The position numbers were made by a program, and so were the translations under genes. From Polyangium mundeleinium (GTDB taxonomy: Bacteria; Myxococcota_A; Polyangia; Polyangiales; Polyangiaceae), in the NCBI RefSeq assembly GCF_028369105.1, contig NZ_JAQNDO010000001.1:3341001-3405000 (forward strand): DNA of 64,000 bases. Direction: 5' to 3'. The notes under the pieces are model-generated. The model was given only the letters and a program-made list of their open reading frames with translations. It was not told the DNA's origin and ran no database searches. Below are positions 1 to 8,902 of this stretch, piece by piece; position 1 is the first letter of the stretch; each line of letters starts with the position of its first letter.

Positions 1-263
1 GCCTCGCGCCGCGCCGTGAAGATGACGTCCTGCTCCTCGCCCCGCCGCGGCGGAGACAGGTGATACCCACGCGCTACGACCGCTCCCGGTGCGAGCGGGA
101 GGATGAGGTCCTCCCACGTCGTCTTTTTCGGCGCTTCGGCTCCGGGCCAAAGCAAAAATGAGGCCGCGAGGAGCGATGTCACGACGAGGAACACGCGGAG
201 CCACGGCCTCTCCGCGAACGCCCTCGCCCTCCGGAGGGCACCGCGCCATCCCCGCTCCGCCAT
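1..263 (-). CDS. Membrane-anchored protein, partial (C-terminus off the window)
   Basis: Partial gene that runs off the left edge. It begins at an ATG whose frame is closed by an in-frame stop about 15 bases upstream, so this start is firm. The readable 87 residues are a basic N-terminus, one hydrophobic segment (about residues 21-42, core FLVVTSLLAASFLLW), then a soluble part reading TTWEDLILPLAPGAVV. This is an inner-membrane anchor or uncleaved signal facing the periplasm. Third codon positions are G/C-rich, as in the neighbours. It is divergent from the metallophosphoesterase gene across about 150 bases. I do not recognise the family. Confidence 0.6.
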   Translation of the reverse strand, partial: MAERGWRGALRRARAFAERPWLRVFLVVTSLLAASFLLWPGAEAPKKTTWEDLILPLAPGAVVARGYHLSPPRRGEEQDVIFTARRE

Positions 264-412
264 CCGCAGGCTCGGACGCTAAACGACGGTCCCCCCCGGG
301 TAAAGTGGACACCGCGAAAGGCCTGGAGGCCTCGGGAGCCTCGCGCGAGCGAGCGGCGAATCCCGGGCAAAAGCAATAGCTTGTGTGCTCGCGGGCCTTA
401 TACTGATCCCTC

Positions 413-1405
413 GTGCCGAGCACCCCTCCCTCCGAAGGCTTGCTCCTCGAGCAGTACCGCGGCCACCTGCCCGGCGACGAGACCGTCCTCCCGCCCGCAG
501 CCGTCGCCCGCGCCAAGACGCGCATCCAGGTCCGGCGCTTTGCTGGCCCCGCGCACTACACCGAGCACCTCTCCCACCTGCGCATCGCGCACCTGACCGA
601 CCTCCACGTCGGCCGCGTGACCCCGTGGGCCGTGCAGCTCGCCGCGGTCGAGCTGACCAATGCGGAGAAGCCCGATCTCGTCCTGCTCACGGGCGATTTC
701 GTGTGCCACAGCCAGCAGTACCTCGACCGCCTGGAAGCCCTCGTGCGGCGCTTCGAGGCGCCTGTGATGGCGGTGCTCGGCAACCACGATTACTGGTCCG
801 GCGCGGAGGAGGTGCGAGAGGCCTTGCGCCGCGGCGGCGTCGAGGTCCTCGACAATCGCCACACCATCATCGGCCTGCGCCACCAGATGCTCCAGGTCGT
901 CGGCCTGGACGACGCGTACACCGGCCACGCCCGCAGGGACGAGGCCTTGAAGGGCCTGCGCCGTGATCTGCCGACGATCGCCATGTCCCACATCGCCGAG
1001 GAGGCGGACGGGCTCTGGGCCCTGGGCGACGTCCCGCTCGTCCTGTCCGGCCACACCCACGCCGGCCAGGTCACGCTCGCCCGCCTGCACGAGCTCGCGA
1101 TCGGCAAGCTCGCGGGGCACCGCTACGTGCACGGCCTCTACGGCAGCCGCAGGAGCGGCGGCGCGCACCGCGGCGCGGTGTACGTCGGCGCGGGCATCGG
1201 CGCGTCCGTCATGCCGATCCGCCTCGGCGATCGAGGTCAGCGCGAGGTCGCCATCTTCGAGCTCGGCTACGAGCCCGGCGCGATCGAAGAGCACCACGAC
1301 GACCAGGCCCCGCTGCCCGGCCGCCCGCCCACGCCCGAGATCATGGCCAAGCGCGCCGCCGCCGTCGTCGCCAAGCGCGAGAAGCGCGAGCGCAAGAAGA
1401 TCTGA
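413..1405 (+). CDS. Metallophosphoesterase (calcineurin-like, YkuE type)
   Basis: 330-residue enzyme with the full set of dinuclear metal ligands of the calcineurin-like phosphoesterase fold: D-x-H at Asp63/His65 (LTDLHVG), GD at 94-95 (LLTGDF), GNHD at 123-126, His193 (MSHIAE) and GHTH at 213-216. It should hydrolyse a phosphomonoester or phosphodiester with two bound metals. The closest well-known type is the YkuE/LpxG-like group acting on lipid or pyrophosphate substrates, but the substrate cannot be read here. There is no signal peptide. The C-terminal 30 residues are basic (KRAAAVVAKREKRERKK), which could give membrane or nucleic-acid contact. The GTG start lies just upstream of conserved sequence. 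The gene ends 13 bases before the convergent peroxiredoxin gene. Confidence 0.85.
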   Translation: MPSTPPSEGLLLEQYRGHLPGDETVLPPAAVARAKTRIQVRRFAGPAHYTEHLSHLRIAHLTDLHVGRVTPWAVQLAAVELTNAEKPDLVLLTGDFVCHSQQYLDRLEALVRRFEAPVMAVLGNHDYWSGAEEVREALRRGGVEVLDNRHTIIGLRHQMLQVVGLDDAYTGHARRDEALKGLRRDLPTIAMSHIAEEADGLWALGDVPLVLSGHTHAGQVTLARLHELAIGKLAGHRYVHGLYGSRRSGGAHRGAVYVGAGIGASVMPIRLGDRGQREVAIFELGYEPGAIEEHHDDQAPLPGRPPTPEIMAKRAAAVVAKREKRERKKI

Positions 1406-1418
1406 ACGAGCTAGAGCC

Positions 1419-1889
1419 TCATGCCCGCTGCGCTTCGAACTTTGCGTGCACGAAGCGCAGCACATCGTCGCGGTGCTTCTGCGCGCTGAGCTCGTGGTGG
1501 AAGACCGCCTCGATGATCATCGCCGGGCTCACGACGAACGTGTACCGCTGCGCCACCCCGACGACCGGCCAGAGCACGTCGTAGGCGCGCGCGATCTGTT
1601 TGTCCGCGTCCCCGATGAGCGGGAACGGCACGTGGAGGTCACCGGCGAACTTGCACTGCGTGTCGGTATCGTCCGTGCTCACGCCGACGAGGTTCGCGCC
1701 GGCCAGCAAGAGCTCGTTGTAGTTGTCCCGGAAGGCCATGGTTTCGCCCGTGCACACGGGCGTGAACGCCTTCGGGAAGAAGTACACGACGGAGCAAAGC
1801 CCCTCTTGCTTGGAGAGGACGAACCGGTTGCCGGCGCTCGTCTGTGCGTCGATCTCCGGAGCGCGATCCCCGACCTTGAGCGAGCTCAT
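1419..1889 (-). CDS. Peroxiredoxin (AhpC/TSA family)
   Basis: 156-residue thiol peroxidase. The peroxidatic motif PxxxTxxC is intact as PKAFTPVC, with Thr43 and Cys46. A second cysteine, Cys79 (DTQCKFAG), could serve as resolving residue. It is not at the +5 position of PrxQ/BCP proteins, so the exact subclass is open; an AhpE/BCP-like enzyme is most likely. It reduces hydrogen peroxide or organic hydroperoxides in the cytoplasm. The ATG at 1889 begins the recognisable peroxiredoxin N-terminus (LKVGDRAPEIDAQT); the in-frame extension upstream is Arg-rich and non-coding in character. It is the last gene of a minus-strand series that begins with the MoxR gene. Confidence 0.88.
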   Translation of the reverse strand: MSSLKVGDRAPEIDAQTSAGNRFVLSKQEGLCSVVYFFPKAFTPVCTGETMAFRDNYNELLLAGANLVGVSTDDTDTQCKFAGDLHVPFPLIGDADKQIARAYDVLWPVVGVAQRYTFVVSPAMIIEAVFHHELSAQKHRDDVLRFVHAKFEAQRA

Positions 1890-1959
1890 CGTAGAAAGGG
1901 GTAGCAAAGTGAAAGGAGCGCGTCGAGCGGTGCCCGAAGCCCGGAGGACGCGTGGCCCC

Positions 1960-2241
1960 TCACTCGCCGATCTCCTTTTCGAGCTTGTCGATCTCGGCCT
2001 CGACGTTCGTGGAGGCGATGTCCTTCTCGGCTTCCTCTTCGAAGTCCTCCGGCGTCGAAAGGTCGTCCGCCTCTGCGGCCGCTTTTTCCTCGACGGGCGG
2101 CGCGATCCCCACGGGCGGCCTCGGCAGCTCCGCGGCCGTCGTCGTCGGCGTCGGGGGGGCAGCCGGGGCGTCTTCCTTTTTCTGTTCACAGCCCGCGGCA
2201 AAGGCGAGCGCCACGAGGCAAGCGAGCACGGCGTTCTTCAC
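1960..2241 (-). CDS. Small acidic lipoprotein
   Basis: 93-residue secreted lipoprotein. A short signal peptide ends in the lipobox FAAGC, so Cys18 should be lipidated. The mature part has a Pro/Thr-rich linker followed by a Glu/Asp/Lys-rich C-terminus (ending EAEIDKLEKEIGE) that looks helical. The GTG start overlaps the stop of the upstream gene as GTGA, which fixes the start and suggests translational coupling. The family is not recognised. Its acidic tail contrasts with the strongly basic partner upstream, so the two might interact; that is inference only. Confidence 0.7.
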   Translation of the reverse strand: MKNAVLACLVALAFAAGCEQKKEDAPAAPPTPTTTAAELPRPPVGIAPPVEEKAAAEADDLSTPEDFEEEAEKDIASTNVEAEIDKLEKEIGE

Positions 2242-2756
2242 GGCGCACCTCCCGAACCCTTCTCCTTCAGCCGATCCATCACGCGCTGGTGACGCGCGTT
2301 TTCTTTCTCGACGAGCTTGTCGATCCGCGCGACGAGCTCCTTCTTGCCGTCCGCCTCGGCGACCTTTCGCGCCTGCGCGAGCCGCGCCACCCGCCGCGCG
2401 TGCACCTTCAGTTCCGCGCGCGCATCGGGATGCTTCACCACGTCGCCCCACTTCTCGCGCAGCTCCTTGCGCCTCGCCTCGCGCTTCGCCTTGCGGTCCT
2501 CGCGGAGCTCCTTCTTGTCCTCGCGGATCTCTTTCTTGTCCTCGCGGAGCTCCTTCGCATCCGCGCCCGCTTTGCGGTCCTCGCGGATCTCTTTCCTGTC
2601 CTCGCGGAGCTCCTTGCGATCCTGACGGAGCTCCTTCCGCTCCACGCGGATGTCCTTGCGCGAGGGGCCGGCGACCACGTCTGCTGACGCAACCGTCGCC
2701 GAGGCGAGCAACACCACGGCCAGCATCGACGCCAAGCTTCTCTTCGGTCCTCTCAC
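2238..2756 (-). CDS. Secreted highly charged repeat protein
   Basis: 172-residue protein with a signal peptide (cleavage probably after ASA near residue 25) and a long charged segment of repeated KELREDRKEI-type units between about residues 38 and 105. The repeat is rich in Lys, Arg, Asp and Glu and should form an extended alpha-helix or coiled coil. The remaining 65 residues are also helical and basic. The product is expected to be periplasmic or secreted. Its stop overlaps the start of the downstream lipoprotein gene (GTGA), and the DUF5682 gene ends 45 bases upstream on the same strand. No enzymatic motif is visible, and I do not recognise a named family. Confidence 0.7.
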   Translation of the reverse strand: MRGPKRSLASMLAVVLLASATVASADVVAGPSRKDIRVERKELRQDRKELREDRKEIREDRKAGADAKELREDKKEIREDKKELREDRKAKREARRKELREKWGDVVKHPDARAELKVHARRVARLAQARKVAEADGKKELVARIDKLVEKENARHQRVMDRLKEKGSGGAP

Positions 2757-2801
2757 GTCGTCACCTCGCTCCGCATCGTAATCCGCGCGCGAGGCGCCGC
2801 G

Positions 2802-5249
2802 TCAGCGATTCGGCTCCGGGGTCGGGCCCGCCCACGCCGCCTCGGCTTCGAGCCAGCGAAGCTCCCACGCCGAGAGCCGCGCGACCTCCTCGGGCGGCAA
2901 GGGCGAGACGAGCAGCGTCTCCGAGATGCCGAGCCCGAGCACCTTCGCGGCGCGGGAAGAAATTTCCTCGAGCTCACGAGGGCCGAGCCGCGCGAGGGCG
3001 CGGCGCAAGGACGGGAGCGACGCGAGGAAGCCCTCGAAGCTGCCCGAGGACACGTGCGCGACGAGCGCTTCGAGCAGCGACGGCTCGTCGAGCAGCGCGC
3101 GTGGCGAGAGCGCGAGCAGGCCTTCGAGGTACGCGCCCTTCGCCTCGGGCCGCCCTCGCGCCGCTTCGAAGTGCGCGCCGAGCTCCGAGCCATGCCCCGC
3201 GCCGAGGCTCACGAGCAGCCCGTCGAGCGCCCCCAGCACGAGCGGCGAGGTCGCCCGCGCGAATTCCCGCGCCGCCCGCGCCTTCGCCAGCACGAGCTCG
3301 CGCGCGGGGCCCATCCCGTCGTCCGCGAGCGTTGCCCCTCCGAGATCCGCGAGCAACGCCGGCACGTCCGAGGCCCGCGCCCCCGACGTCTGCGCGAGCC
3401 GTCCGAGCCCGCGCGTCCCCGCCTCGTACGCCGCGCGCCCGAGCGTGTCGAGCCACGCCGCCTTGGGAAGGCCGAGCCGCGCGCGTTGCGCCCGCACCCG
3501 CCGGAGCTTCCGCGCCGCTTCGAGGAGCGACCGCGGATCCTCGTCCGCGTGGATCGAGGCCCGGAGCGCCGGCGCGAGCCGCAGGCAGATCGCTTCGAGC
3601 CCCATCCGCACGCCTCGCCCCACGCACGCCGCGATCGCCCCTGCGCGGCCTTCGCCCTCCCGCGCCGCATGCGCGAGCAGCCGCGCGGCCGCCTCCTCCA
3701 CGCTCGCCCCCTCCGCCGCGAGCTCCAGGAGCCGTGCGTCCACCTCCGGCGCGTACGCCACGCTCCAGCGCTCCGTCGCCGCCTCGAACCCTTCCGCATC
3801 GCCTCCGCCGACCTGCGTCGCGAACCCGAGCCCGAGCCACGCCGTGCGATGCAAGAACCACGAGCATCGTCGCGCCTTCCTCGACGTCGCGAGCGCGAGC
3901 TCGATCCCGCGCGGCGGCCCTGCCGACGGCAGGAGCCCGAGCGCCTCGGCCGTCTCCCGGAAGTCCCGCGTGATCGGGCTCGGCCCCGCTTTCGGCCCGA
4001 GCTTGCCCATCCGGCTGCCGCGCAGCGCCTCGCCGAGCGCCGCGATCACCCGCCGCCCCGAGACCCGCAGCTCGCCCTTCACGAAGCAGCTCGTCGCGGC
4101 CTCGATCACCTCGGCCCGCCCGATCTTCGGCCGCCCCCGCAGCGACGCGAGCTCCCGCGCGAACGCGAGCGCCGCGATCGCGTCGGCCGGCCCGAGCGCG
4201 TCGCCCTCGGCCCGCGCCCGCCGGATCGTCTCGAGCAGCACGCGCGTTGCCGCATGCGCGAACGGATCCGCCTCCGCGCGCGCCTCCCACACGTGCTGGT
4301 AGAACGCCGGCCCGCTCATCCCCGGCGCGTACCCGAGCAGCGCGTCGAGCCGCGGGAACGTGTATGGCACGAGCCGCACCTCCGCCTCCACGTCGTCCTT
4401 CGGCGCCCGCCGGAGCTCGGGCAGCGTCTCCCGCGCGCTGCCGAGCGCGACCACGTGCAGCGCCCCCGCCACCACGAGCACGCGCTTCCCTCGCTGCGCC
4501 GCTGCCTCCGCGATCTTCGCCGCCATGAACCGCTCGCGAAACAGCGTCCCGTCCGCTTCGAGCTCCTCCTGCCCGAACGTCCGCCGCGTCGCGAGCGCGT
4601 ATGTGCCCACCGCGAGCGCCCAGCCCTCGGGGCTCTCGTCCCAGCCTCCCTGCTCGAACAGCGCCTCCCACAGCTCGTCGAAATCTCGCGCGCCTGCCCG
4701 TACGCAGAGCGCCGCCGTGAACCGGCTCCGCCCGAACCACGCGCCCGCGTCCTGCCCGAGCCGCTCGCCGAGCGCTCGCTCCGCCGAGGGGAGATCGTCC
4801 TCACCCCCGTCCGCTTCCTCCTCGGGCAGCGGCGAGAACCGATCGATGAAGCGCACCTCAGCGCCGCTCGCCTTCGCGTACCGCAGCGCCACGAGCTCGG
4901 GCGAGTAGTCGCAGAACGGGTAATACGCCCGGGATCGTGGCGCCTCCGCGGCGCGGATCTCGTCCCGCCGCGCGACGAAGCGCGGGCTCTTGCCTTCGGT
5001 CATCGCGCAGAGCGCGAACGGCGCGCGGCTCTCCGGATCGAGCAGCGCTTCGAGGTGCTCCTCGAACGGCGCGGGCAGCTCGACGAGGATCACGTCCGGC
5101 GCGAAGCTCGGCAGGAACGCTTCGAGCTTCGCCGCGCACGTCGGGCTCTGGTGGCGCACGGGAAAAAACGCGAGCGCGCTCGACAACCCGAGCCGCTTCG
5201 CCACCTCGGCGCGCGTCTCCTTCGGCGCACCGAGGTCTCCCAGGGTCAT
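2802..5249 (-). CDS. DUF5682 family protein, partner of MoxR ATPase
   Basis: 815-residue cytoplasmic protein of the DUF5682 family. The family-typical opening FFPVRHQSP is present near the N-terminus, followed by VILVELPAP, the YYPFCDYSPELVALRYA block and VVAGALHVVAL around residue 265. Known members are encoded beside MoxR AAA ATPases, usually also with a vWA protein, in modules proposed to be regulated NTP-dependent conflict or stress systems; the biochemical role is unknown. I chose the ATG at 5249 because it overlaps the stop of the MoxR gene as ATGA. An in-frame start 15 codons upstream exists but would lie inside the MoxR gene. No vWA gene follows, so this looks like a two-component version. 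Confidence 0.85.
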   Translation of the reverse strand: MTLGDLGAPKETRAEVAKRLGLSSALAFFPVRHQSPTCAAKLEAFLPSFAPDVILVELPAPFEEHLEALLDPESRAPFALCAMTEGKSPRFVARRDEIRAAEAPRSRAYYPFCDYSPELVALRYAKASGAEVRFIDRFSPLPEEEADGGEDDLPSAERALGERLGQDAGAWFGRSRFTAALCVRAGARDFDELWEALFEQGGWDESPEGWALAVGTYALATRRTFGQEELEADGTLFRERFMAAKIAEAAAQRGKRVLVVAGALHVVALGSARETLPELRRAPKDDVEAEVRLVPYTFPRLDALLGYAPGMSGPAFYQHVWEARAEADPFAHAATRVLLETIRRARAEGDALGPADAIAALAFARELASLRGRPKIGRAEVIEAATSCFVKGELRVSGRRVIAALGEALRGSRMGKLGPKAGPSPITRDFRETAEALGLLPSAGPPRGIELALATSRKARRCSWFLHRTAWLGLGFATQVGGGDAEGFEAATERWSVAYAPEVDARLLELAAEGASVEEAAARLLAHAAREGEGRAGAIAACVGRGVRMGLEAICLRLAPALRASIHADEDPRSLLEAARKLRRVRAQRARLGLPKAAWLDTLGRAAYEAGTRGLGRLAQTSGARASDVPALLADLGGATLADDGMGPARELVLAKARAAREFARATSPLVLGALDGLLVSLGAGHGSELGAHFEAARGRPEAKGAYLEGLLALSPRALLDEPSLLEALVAHVSSGSFEGFLASLPSLRRALARLGPRELEEISSRAAKVLGLGISETLLVSPLPPEEVARLSAWELRWLEAEAAWAGPTPEPNR

Positions 5250-6379
5250 CGCTCGCGCCCGATCTTGCGCCACGCTTCGAGCAGCGCGCCCCACGGGCCG
5301 CCGTGCCGCGCTGCCCGATCACGCACCACCGTCTCCACGTACCGTTCGAGCTTCGCCGTGTCCTCGGCTGCGTCCAGGGTCGCCGCGCCGGCGAGGTGCG
5401 AGGCCACCTCCTCGGCGCCGAGCCTCCCCGTCCCGTAGTAGTGCGCGTGCAGCGCGGCGGCGTGCAGCGTCGCGATCGCCTCGGCCGTCGACAGCGGCGC
5501 CTCGGGCCTGTCGAGGTGCACGCCCTCGCGGCTTCGCCCCGCGCGGAGCTCCTGGAACGTCGTCACCACGAGCTCCACGGCATCCTGCGGCACGGGCACG
5601 CTCGCCCCCGCCGCCGCGAGCTGCTTTTGCACCTCGCGCTCGACGAGCGCCATCTCCACGCGTGGATCGCGGATCGCCCGCACCGACTCGAAGTTGAACC
5701 TGCGCCGGAGCGCCGCGCTCATCTCGTTCACGCCGCGGTCCCGCGCGTTTGCCGTCGCGATCAGGTTGAAGCCTTCCCGCGCGAACAGGATCCCGTCCTC
5801 GCCTTCGAGCTCCGGCACGCGGAGCACCTTGTCGGACAGGATGCCCACGAGGCTGTCCTGCACCTCCACGGGGCAACGCGTCAGCTCCTCGAAGCGCGCG
5901 ATCCGGCCCTCGCGCATCGCAGCGAAGAGCGGCGAAGGCACGAGCGCCTCCCGCACCGGGCCTTTCGCCAGGAGCAGCGCGTAGTTCCAGGTGTACTTGA
6001 TCTGATCCTCGGTCGTGGCGGCGCTGCCTTGCACCGTGAGCAGGCTCGTCCCGGTCGCGGCCGCGGCGAGCAGCTCCGACAGCATCGACTTCGCCGTCCC
6101 CGGCTCGCCGACGAGCAGGAGCGCGCGCGGCGAGGCCAGGGTCACGATCGCGCGCTCGACCAGCGCGTCGTCCCCGAAGAATTTCTGGGTCACGGCGATC
6201 TCGCCTGCGCCGCCTGGCCACGGGAGCTTCGCCTCGCCCGAGCCCAGGATGAACGTCCGGATCATCCGCGGCGACAGACGGAAGCCGCGCGGCTTCGGGT
6301 GCGTGTCGGCGGCGGCGAGGGCGTCGAGCTCCTCGCGAAAGAGCACCTCTGCGGCGGGACGGAGGACGGATTCGGCCAC
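5246..6379 (-). CDS. MoxR-type AAA+ ATPase
   Basis: 377-residue AAA+ ATPase. Walker A is GEPGTAKS at 91-98. The Walker B region reads RFEEL at 162-166, where most MoxR proteins have DE. Sensor 1 is Asn211 (LIATANARDRG), and an arginine pair with Phe follows in LRRRFNF. It should assemble as a ring and remodel a client protein using ATP. The neighbouring DUF5682 gene overlaps by ATGA, so DUF5682 is the likely partner or client. The GTG start at 6379 has a GAGAAG-like ribosome-binding sequence about 8 bases upstream. This is the first gene of the minus-strand series and is divergent from the lipoprotein gene at 6653. Confidence 0.9.
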   Translation of the reverse strand: MAESVLRPAAEVLFREELDALAAADTHPKPRGFRLSPRMIRTFILGSGEAKLPWPGGAGEIAVTQKFFGDDALVERAIVTLASPRALLLVGEPGTAKSMLSELLAAAATGTSLLTVQGSAATTEDQIKYTWNYALLLAKGPVREALVPSPLFAAMREGRIARFEELTRCPVEVQDSLVGILSDKVLRVPELEGEDGILFAREGFNLIATANARDRGVNEMSAALRRRFNFESVRAIRDPRVEMALVEREVQKQLAAAGASVPVPQDAVELVVTTFQELRAGRSREGVHLDRPEAPLSTAEAIATLHAAALHAHYYGTGRLGAEEVASHLAGAATLDAAEDTAKLERYVETVVRDRAARHGGPWGALLEAWRKIGRER

Positions 6380-6652
6380 GCGGATCGCTTCTCGCCGCCC
6401 GGCGTGGTGCGGCTCCGGAAGGGCTACCTGCGTGATTTCTCCGCGTCAATCCGGCTCGTCCGCGCGTGGGCGCCGCGACGCGGTGAAACCCGGTGCCCTC
6501 GTGGGCCGCGCCGCCTCCGCGCCGGATCCCGGCTGGAAGTTCGCCGGAGGCTCGCGTTGCCGAGCACGATTCGCTAGCATCATCCGTGACGTGTCCCGAC
6601 GAACTACCCGGGCAAGCCTGCGGGCGCCGGGCGGGGCAGGGAGAAGCCTTCG

Positions 6653-7543
6653 ATGAACCGAATGTCTTGGCTCTTGGTCGTTCCGCTCGCGCTCGTGTCT
6701 GCCCTCTCCGTGCCGGCTGGGTGCGTCGAGTTCGACACCTACATTTACGATACGTCGGAAGACAACGACGGTGGGTCGGGCGGGAAGGACGGCGGGACGG
6801 ACGGCACGGGCGGGATGCCACCGCAGTGCATGACGGTCGACCAGTGCCCGGACTCCCCCGAATGCCGCATTGGCGGCTCATGCAACGAGGGGGTGTGCGA
6901 ATGGACGACGGAGAACCTGCCGGGCACGCCCGTCGGCGCGCAGATCTATGGCGATTGCAAGCGGCGGGAGTGCAACGCGTTGGGCGTCATCACACAGGCA
7001 GAGGACCCTGACGACAAGTACGACTGGGCGAACCCCTGCTACGTGGATGATTGCAATGCGGGGAATTCGCCGACGGCTGATTCTGGTAAGCCATGCACCA
7101 CGGAATGGGGCAAGACCGGTCTTTGTACTGATCAATTCCAATGCAGAGAGTGCACGTTGGACGCCCATTGTCCTGGGGCCAAGTGCGCCCCCAATGGCCA
7201 ATGCGTTCCGCTGCATTGTGCGAACGGTGTCCTCGATATGGCCAATGAAGAGACGGACATCGATTGCGGTGGCGCCGCCTGCGCCCCCTGTGCCGTCGGC
7301 TTGAAATGCTCGCAGCGGTCGGATTGTGAGGGAGAAGGGCAGTGCATCGGGAGCCCGAAAACCTGCCAGCTGCCCACTTGCGAGGACACCTTCAAGAACG
7401 GCAACGAGACCGACGTGAATTGCGGCGGGAGCTGCGCGGAGGACGTGGCAAACCCGAAGAGGTGCTCCGACGGTCAGGGGTGCCTCGTTCCGAACGACTG
7501 CGCGACGGGGTTGTCGTGCAAGGCCGGCATATGCAAGCCATGA
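6653..7543 (+). CDS. Cys-rich repeat lipoprotein, paralog A
   Basis: 296-residue exported protein with a lipobox-type signal peptide (SVPAGC), a Gly/Asp-rich linker, then cysteine-rich repeats. The repeats include the NGNETDVNCGG type motif (residues about 190-270) repeated with variation, and the block C-E-W-T-T-x-N-x-P-G-T-P-V-G. The cysteines probably form disulphides in the envelope or outside the cell. A GGGAGAAG ribosome-binding site precedes the ATG. Paralog D at 9967 is far closer to it than paralogs B and C, sharing long colinear blocks through the C-terminus. Such repeats are common in myxobacterial secreted proteins; no enzymatic role is known to me. Confidence 0.85.
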   Translation: MNRMSWLLVVPLALVSALSVPAGCVEFDTYIYDTSEDNDGGSGGKDGGTDGTGGMPPQCMTVDQCPDSPECRIGGSCNEGVCEWTTENLPGTPVGAQIYGDCKRRECNALGVITQAEDPDDKYDWANPCYVDDCNAGNSPTADSGKPCTTEWGKTGLCTDQFQCRECTLDAHCPGAKCAPNGQCVPLHCANGVLDMANEETDIDCGGAACAPCAVGLKCSQRSDCEGEGQCIGSPKTCQLPTCEDTFKNGNETDVNCGGSCAEDVANPKRCSDGQGCLVPNDCATGLSCKAGICKP

Positions 7544-7559
7544 TGGTCTGACTTCCGGG

Positions 7560-7593
7560 AAGGCCCCCGGGGTCCGCGAGGACGGGGGGGCCT
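7560..7593. terminator. GC-rich hairpin after paralog A
   Basis: Inverted repeat AGGCCCCC / GGGGGCCT with a 17-base loop, 17 bases after the paralog A stop codon. There is no T-tract, so it may act as an attenuator or RNA-stabilising hairpin rather than a classical terminator. Confidence 0.35.
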
Positions 7594-7650
7594 CTCGCGG
7601 CCGAGTGAAGGAATCGAAAACGCCAAATCTGGCGTGGAGGAGCTTCGAGC

Positions 7651-8685
7651 ATGCGAATCGGACGAGCTTGGATTTTGCCCCTCGTGATTGCGGGGCTCTC
7701 TTCTTTGGCGGTGGCTTGCGGGACCGACCCGAACCCGGGGAACCCGACCGGCACGGGCACGGGCGGCGTGGGCGGCACGGGCGGCACCGGCGGTGAGGGC
7801 GGCGAGGGCGGCGGCGGCACCGGCGGCAATGGCGGCGGCTCGAGCTCGGGCGGCGGCAGCGCCGACACCTGCAAGCGCAGCGAGTGCCCCGGCGTCGACT
7901 CCCCGTGTGGCGTCCGCATCTGCGACGGGGGCGCTTGTGGAATGCTGGTCCTCCTGCAGGAGGGCACTGTCCTCGAGAGCCAGACGTACGGCGACTGCAA
8001 GCGCGCCGTGTGCGACGCGAACGGCGGCGTGATGCAGGTCGAGGACACGAACGACCGGTTCGACGACGGCAACCCCTGCACGCTCGACACGTGCATGAAC
8101 GGGGAGATGCTCCACATCAACCAGGATGCGGGCTTCGCCTGCGGCATGAACGGCAAGTGCAACGACGCCGCCCAGTGCGTGCGCTGCAACGTCAACGGCC
8201 CTGCCAACGAATGCCAGAACGGCACCTCCTGCGTCGCGTCGAAGAACTACAAGGACACCGAGACGCTCGACGTCGCCATCAACAAGTGCGTGCCGGGGAC
8301 GTGCAAGGATGGCTCGAAGAACGGCAACGAGAGCGACATCGACTGCGGCGGCAGCGCCTGCGCGCCTTGTGAGGTCGGCAAGGCTTGCAACGGGCCGCTC
8401 GACTGCCTCGAAGCCGTCTGCGACCCCGCCACGAAGCTGTGCGTTGCGCCCACATGCACCGACGGCGCCTTGAACGGCACCGAGACCTTCCCCGACTTCG
8501 GCGGCCCGATGTGCCCGCCGAACACCGTCCTCGGGGCCGCGTGCCACGTCCCCGAGGACTGCGCCTCCGGCGTCTGCCAGGCCGCGAAGTGCGCGGCGCC
8601 CGCCTGCACCGACGCGACCCAGAACGGCAGCGAGATCGGCGTCGACTGCGGCGGGACCTGCGCGACGAAATGTATCGAGCCCTGA
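7651..8685 (+). CDS. Cys-rich repeat lipoprotein, paralog B
   Basis: 344-residue secreted lipoprotein with a signal peptide ending in LAVACG, then a long Gly/Thr/Ser linker made of GTGG-type units (about residues 30-70), then cysteine-rich repeats. Motifs of the form NGNESDIDCGG, NGTETFPDFGG and NGSEIGVDCGG recur every 35-45 residues; the middle repeat has lost its cysteine (DFGG). A strong GGAGG site lies 11 bases before the ATG. It is most similar to paralog C in the first 15 residues (MRIxRAWI) and in repeat layout. Function unknown; a surface or extracellular disulphide-rich protein is expected. Confidence 0.85.
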   Translation: MRIGRAWILPLVIAGLSSLAVACGTDPNPGNPTGTGTGGVGGTGGTGGEGGEGGGGTGGNGGGSSSGGGSADTCKRSECPGVDSPCGVRICDGGACGMLVLLQEGTVLESQTYGDCKRAVCDANGGVMQVEDTNDRFDDGNPCTLDTCMNGEMLHINQDAGFACGMNGKCNDAAQCVRCNVNGPANECQNGTSCVASKNYKDTETLDVAINKCVPGTCKDGSKNGNESDIDCGGSACAPCEVGKACNGPLDCLEAVCDPATKLCVAPTCTDGALNGTETFPDFGGPMCPPNTVLGAACHVPEDCASGVCQAAKCAAPACTDATQNGSEIGVDCGGTCATKCIEP

Positions 8686-8806
8686 GCCGCGCGCGAATCT
8701 CCACCCCGCGCGCCGGCCTCTTGCGCTATCGTGCAGCCGTACACCTGTCACGGACGTAACGAAAGCCCGAGCCCTCACGCCCTCGCAGGCGGCCTCCGCC
8801 CGCGGG

Positions 8807-8837
8807 GGCGCGCGTTCTTTTTCCGAAGACGCGCGCC
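8807..8837. terminator. Hairpin between paralogs B and C
   Basis: Perfect 9-base inverted repeat GGCGCGCGT / ACGCGCGCC with a 13-base loop that contains TTTTT. It lies 122 bases after the paralog B stop codon. It could be a terminator or a 5' leader element of paralog C; the stem is not followed by a T-tract. Confidence 0.35.
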
Positions 8838-8902
8838 GGGGGGGCTCGCGCTTCGGCGTCGAAAGAGCCGCGGGCGACGCGGCCCGGGAGGAATGCTTTG
8901 CC

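Noticed and set aside
5250-5294. Longer start for the DUF5682 protein
   Set aside because: It would sit inside the MoxR gene; the ATGA overlap at 5249 is the usual coupling arrangement.
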